This document shows, in pieces, positions 28,800 through 31,631 of a stretch of 31,631 nt of DNA. Source of the DNA: Trichosphaerium sp. ATCC 40318 (Eukaryota > Discosea > Flabellinia > Trichosidae); assembly GCA_038496445.1 (NCBI GenBank), contig JALMLS010000118.1:1-31631 (forward strand). Direction: 5' to 3'. Each line of letters begins with the position of its first letter. The first letter of the stretch is position 1. The notes under the pieces were generated by a model that made no database searches, had not been told where the DNA came from, and saw only the letters and a list, made by a program, of their open reading frames with translations. The translations under genes and the position numbers were made by a program.

Positions 28800-29225
28800 C
28801 ATGCCTCAACTTAGATTTCAAGAAAGCGACAATCAAAGCTGCAGCAATCTACCATAGAAATTAAGTTGTGCGAAAAATACTGCGATAAAGCAATAATACT
28901 AGACATACCTTCAACTTGAAGCAAGCCTCCTGGAGTAATTGTACTATCCCTGAGTTAACAAAGTCACCAACTATTGTCAAAGGACTAGAGAGCACTATTT
29001 CAGGTGGTAGGCTACCAACTGTTGGTGCAGCTGTAGGTGATACAGTGCGTAGGTAGTTTACCAAATTGTAATGTACATAGAAGATGCAATCAATGCTGGA
29101 GTTTATAGTTCTTGTATCATTTTGTATTTTGCTAAGCAGGAATCAGATGTCTGCTAGTAAAATCAAGGAGAACGTTACACGCATATCACTGCAGATCCAC
29201 CAACAAAAACCAAAGCTCCAACCTC
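28800..29225 (-). pseudogene. Scrambled partial copy of the neighbouring surface-protein gene
   Basis: Three segments of the gene at 25881-28298 reappear here in the same order and orientation but with the sequence between them missing: the last-exon region (matching about 25950-26005), the LPPEIVLSS...VGDFVNS exon and start of the Pro/Thr stalk (matching about 26413-26560), and a beta-helix region (matching about 26925-27140). Frames are interrupted, and the stalk is cut off. It is a duplicated, internally deleted relic lying upstream of its parent. Confidence 0.75.
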
Positions 29226-29527
29226 TACCCTTGTACAACTTTTTTACTAGTTTGGGTTTTCTTCAAATATTCCGATTTGATTTTTTTTCTCGTCACATCT
29301 GCTAATAACGTTGAAGAATCAAATTCAGTGTTTGTTCTGAGATCTGTAAGGCAAACCCAGAAACAACGAAAGTCAAAAAAAAAGCTGGAGAAGTTAAGTT
29401 TGCATTTTTGCTACTTAATGAAACTCATTGTTTACAAAATAGGTTGAAATTAGTAAAACGTGGAATACTTGAAGGACTTTGACCTTATTCCACAGCCTAA
29501 TTTACAAAACCCAGAAAAGCACGAAAC
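29226..29527. other. Intergenic region upstream of the 29528 gene
   Basis: AT-rich with several homopolymer runs; no ORF or RNA gene recognised. The promoter of the gene at 29528 should lie here. Confidence 0.4.
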
Positions 29528-30585
29528 ATGACAGACATTGTTAAAGCTATAGACACCACTGCTGTCTCATTTCAGTTAGAAATCTTACAACTTGGTAACG
29601 TTTGTGGTCCGTTAAACTTGTAACAATTACAGAGGAGCGGTTGAAGTCCTTAAACGAACAACGTGGTGTATCTGAAGCGCCAGAAGTTACCGAACAGCGC
29701 ACAGAGCTTGAAGAGTCTATTGCATGGTACAAAACGCGAATAAACGCTTCTGGAGCGTCTTGCGCCATCTTTAAAACACGTACGACGTCGTCGTTATCTT
29801 CTTCAGTAAAAAACTTTCATTTAACCTCGCTTGTAGCTAAAGAGGACTTGTTTAACGCTATTCGAGAAAAAAATGAGCAAACAAAGGCAACAGTATCAGT
29901 ACCTTACGTAGGGTCTTTGTTTTTTTTTTTTGGCAACCAAACACGTGTTTTAGATTTGCCTTTTTTTTAACGTTTCTAACGTTACTAGGGACCTCCTGAT
30001 AACCCAATGCCTGTACAATGGCAAAAAGTACCTTATGGACCACCTGAGTTTTTTCAGCGAGGTAGAGCTGTGGGACCTTCTACACAAATAACTATCCACC
30101 AAGGTAGTCATTTTTTTTTTCAGTTTTGCTGTTAATTGTTGACGCTTGTTTATTTGAAAGGTCATTATGAAGGAAAAAAATGGGTGAATGAGCAAGATCA
30201 TGTTGTAATGGTTAATGATGACGACACAATGGTACAAGCGAAGAATAGAATTAAGACCGCATTAGGTACCAGTACCTCCTTTCTTTTTTTTTTTTTTTTG
30301 TCTTTTGAAAAAATCAACAAAACGAAGACAGAGTTCAGTTGTTTGTATGCATACACATACCACAGACTCATATATATTGATTCATTATTTAGATGTAATT
30401 TTTTTGCTCTCACTGTTAGTGTCATCTCGGTATCTTACATTCTTTTCCTAGCGCTTGAAACAGATCCAGAAGTTTTTGCTGTTAATTTTTTGAAAATTCG
30501 TAGTGACCTTGATGATGCAGCCACCGTAACTCAATTAAGATTAACTAAAAGAAACATAAGGTGTATTGTTGCTAAACACGCATAG
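29528..30585 (+). CDS. Unrecognised five-exon gene, 231 aa
   Basis: Exons 29528-29594, 29633-29907, 29989-30103, 30161-30265 and 30452-30585 join in phase at every junction, with GT-AG introns of 38, 81, 57 and 186 nt. The N-terminal 60 residues are Glu/Gln/Leu-rich and probably form a coiled coil (LEILQLEERLKSLNEQRG, then EVTEQRTELEESIAWYK). A Ser/Thr-rich stretch and a helical part (LVAKEDLFNAIREKNEQ) follow, then a Pro-rich middle with two copies of YGPP (YGPPDNPMP and YGPPEFF). The C-terminal half (WVNEQDHVVMVNDDDTMVQ ... LRLTKRNIRCIVAKHA) alternates strands and helices and could be a small alpha/beta fold. No signal peptide or membrane helix. I cannot name the family; the clean phasing makes the gene itself quite certain. 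Confidence 0.75.
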
Positions 30586-31362
30586 ATCCTATACCCTTCA
30601 TAAACTAAATAAACTAGTTAAGTTGCATAGTGTCTTGGTAGGAATTAGTCTTTGTACGATTTGGGTATTTCCCTTGACATACAACAGCCGTTCTAAACTG
30701 GCTATTCTAAGGAGTCTCTTACTGATCCGGATTATTGAATAAAGAGACCCCTTGAGTTAAGGCTTCGTACATTTAATAAGGGTAAGTAACAACATGAAAT
30801 TTAATAACATCTTACGTTACTTTTTTTGCATTTAACAATTTCAGGAACAACTAATTAAGTACCAATCGCTCAATATATATTGACAAAGCCAAAACCATGA
30901 GATGTATCCTTAATACCAAGAGTAAGTCCATGTCTAAGAGTATAATGGATAGACTACGAGGCAATGTTGCGATGCTTCATCATGTCGCCATACTTAGGTG
31001 CAAATATTAACCTGTATGAAATTCAACCATGGATCCTGTGTTATTAGCACAGCGCTCTAACCAGCTGAGCTGTAACGACCATTTACTCTTGTTTTTTGCC
31101 CAACACCAAGTAGATCACTTACAACACTTTTCGATCGTTACAATCAATCAACATCACTTTTTTGGCTCATTCTAAACGCTCGTTTTTTAACCAGTACAAA
31201 AACACTCGACGGACTTACTTACAAAGCAAAATCTATGTTGCACGTTTATATTATGTTTACTTAAGTTCGTACAAAGCACCTTTTAGTTCCTGATTACTAT
31301 TCAGGACTATTTTGTTGCCTTTTTGTGAAGCTACAAAACTTATTAAAGGCGCACCTTACAAC
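30586..31362. other. Intergenic region with a tRNA-Ile pseudogene
   Basis: No protein gene is seen. The only recognisable feature is the tRNA-like segment at 31011-31080. A T-rich tract and several short repeats of TTGAT/ATCAA type occur without clear structure. Confidence 0.45.
31011..31080 (-). pseudogene. tRNA-Ile(AAU) pseudogene
   Basis: The 5' half matches the intact tRNA-Ile at 18090-18163: GGTCGT, then GCTCAGCTGGTTAGAGC (identical D-arm), then an anticodon arm CTGTG-CTAATAA-CACAG with compensatory pairing and anticodon AAT. One base is inserted between the acceptor and D-arm. The T-arm (GGTTGAATTTC) lacks the TTCGA motif, and the 3' acceptor strand does not pair, so it should not fold or be transcribed normally. 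Confidence 0.75.
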
Positions 31363-31545
31363 ATGGATATAAACTGGTCAAATCCTGATACTTTCCAGCT
31401 CGTTTCACGTGGAGTATTACTTTCAATACTTCTTATATGCATTGTAGCAGTAGTACTTGGCTATGGTTCAGTTTATAAAGAAGTTGGAGAAGGAAGACTT
31501 GGATCAACTCAGAAATCACGTGGAAAAAGCGAGAAACTAAGATAA
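31363..31545 (+). CDS. Small single-pass membrane protein, 60 aa
   Basis: From the ATG at 31363 a 60-aa protein is encoded. It has a short polar N-terminus (MDINWSNPDTFQLVSRG), one strong transmembrane helix (VLLSILLICIVAVVLGYG) and a basic, Ser/Gly/Lys-rich tail (GSTQKSRGKSEKLR). The frame is open upstream to 31312 without an ATG, so an upstream exon is possible. The positive charge after the helix suggests that the tail is cytoplasmic. CACGTG motifs occur inside the frame at about 31407 and 31518, and another follows at about 31569. I do not recognise the family. Confidence 0.5.
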   Translation: MDINWSNPDTFQLVSRGVLLSILLICIVAVVLGYGSVYKEVGEGRLGSTQKSRGKSEKLR

Positions 31546-31631
31546 ATCAATCTATTTGTATATCACGCACGTGTAGCAGTACTATGTACATAAATATTAC
31601 CAACTTGATCACACGAGTGTTTCTGGTTTTT

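Noticed and set aside
1-31631. CRISPR arrays, bacterial operons or prokaryotic insertion sequences
   Set aside because: No regularly spaced repeats or transposase genes are present, and the spliceosomal introns show that the DNA is eukaryotic.

Overview
This window looks like nuclear DNA of an AT-rich, gene-dense, intron-rich microbial eukaryote, most likely a free-living protist; I cannot fix the lineage from sequence alone. Reasons: most genes only become continuous when short GT-AG introns (about 38-190 nt) are removed, with reading phase preserved at almost every junction I worked out. TAA, TAG and TGA all end host genes, so the code looks standard. A eukaryotic tRNA-Ile(AAU) is present. 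The protein families (F-box/leucine-rich repeat, phytanoyl-CoA dioxygenase, EF-hand, beta-helix surface proteins with ephrin-receptor-like cysteine repeats) are typical of amoeboid and flagellate protists.

Layout. 1-1015: a possible remnant of a secreted-protein gene. 1016-1234: a small ORF. 1363-2495 (+): F-box/LRR gene with one frameshift. 2544-4212 (-): eight-exon phytanoyl-CoA dioxygenase-like gene. 4709-5934 (+): intact F-box/LRR gene with a 14-nt first exon. 6325-7304 (-): six-exon EF-hand protein. 7595-8093 (-): small F-box protein. 9170-9561 (-): small membrane protein. 9729-12254 (+): multi-exon surface protein (signal peptide, beta-helix-like exons, cysteine-rich repeats, one transmembrane helix). 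13007-14380 (+): unrecognised five-exon gene. 15390-16367 (-): third F-box/LRR gene. 17.7-19.0 kb: degenerate repeats around the tRNA-Ile. 19747-24805 (-): a complete tyrosine-recombinase retrotransposon. 24986-25384 (+): headless LRR fragment. 25881-28298 (-): second surface protein (signal peptide, beta-helix-like exons, Pro/Thr stalk, transmembrane helix), with a scrambled partial copy at 28800-29225. 29528-30585 (+): unrecognised five-exon gene. 31011-31080: tRNA-Ile pseudogene. 31363-31545 (+): small membrane protein.

The most striking object is the 5.06-kb retrotransposon. It encodes Gag with a CCHC knuckle, reverse transcriptase/RNase H, and a tyrosine recombinase with its catalytic residues. 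It is bounded by split direct repeats (order A1-genes-B1A2-B2, Ngaro/PAT type), and both repeat pairs are identical by eye. The internal B1/A2 junction equals the two outer ends fused over a shared AT. Gag and Pol lie in one frame separated by a single TGA followed by CAATTA, the CARYYA context known from tobamovirus stop-codon readthrough. This suggests translational readthrough makes the Gag-Pol protein.

A second global signal is the excess of the palindrome CACGTG: 31 hand-counted copies where about 4 would be expected by base composition.
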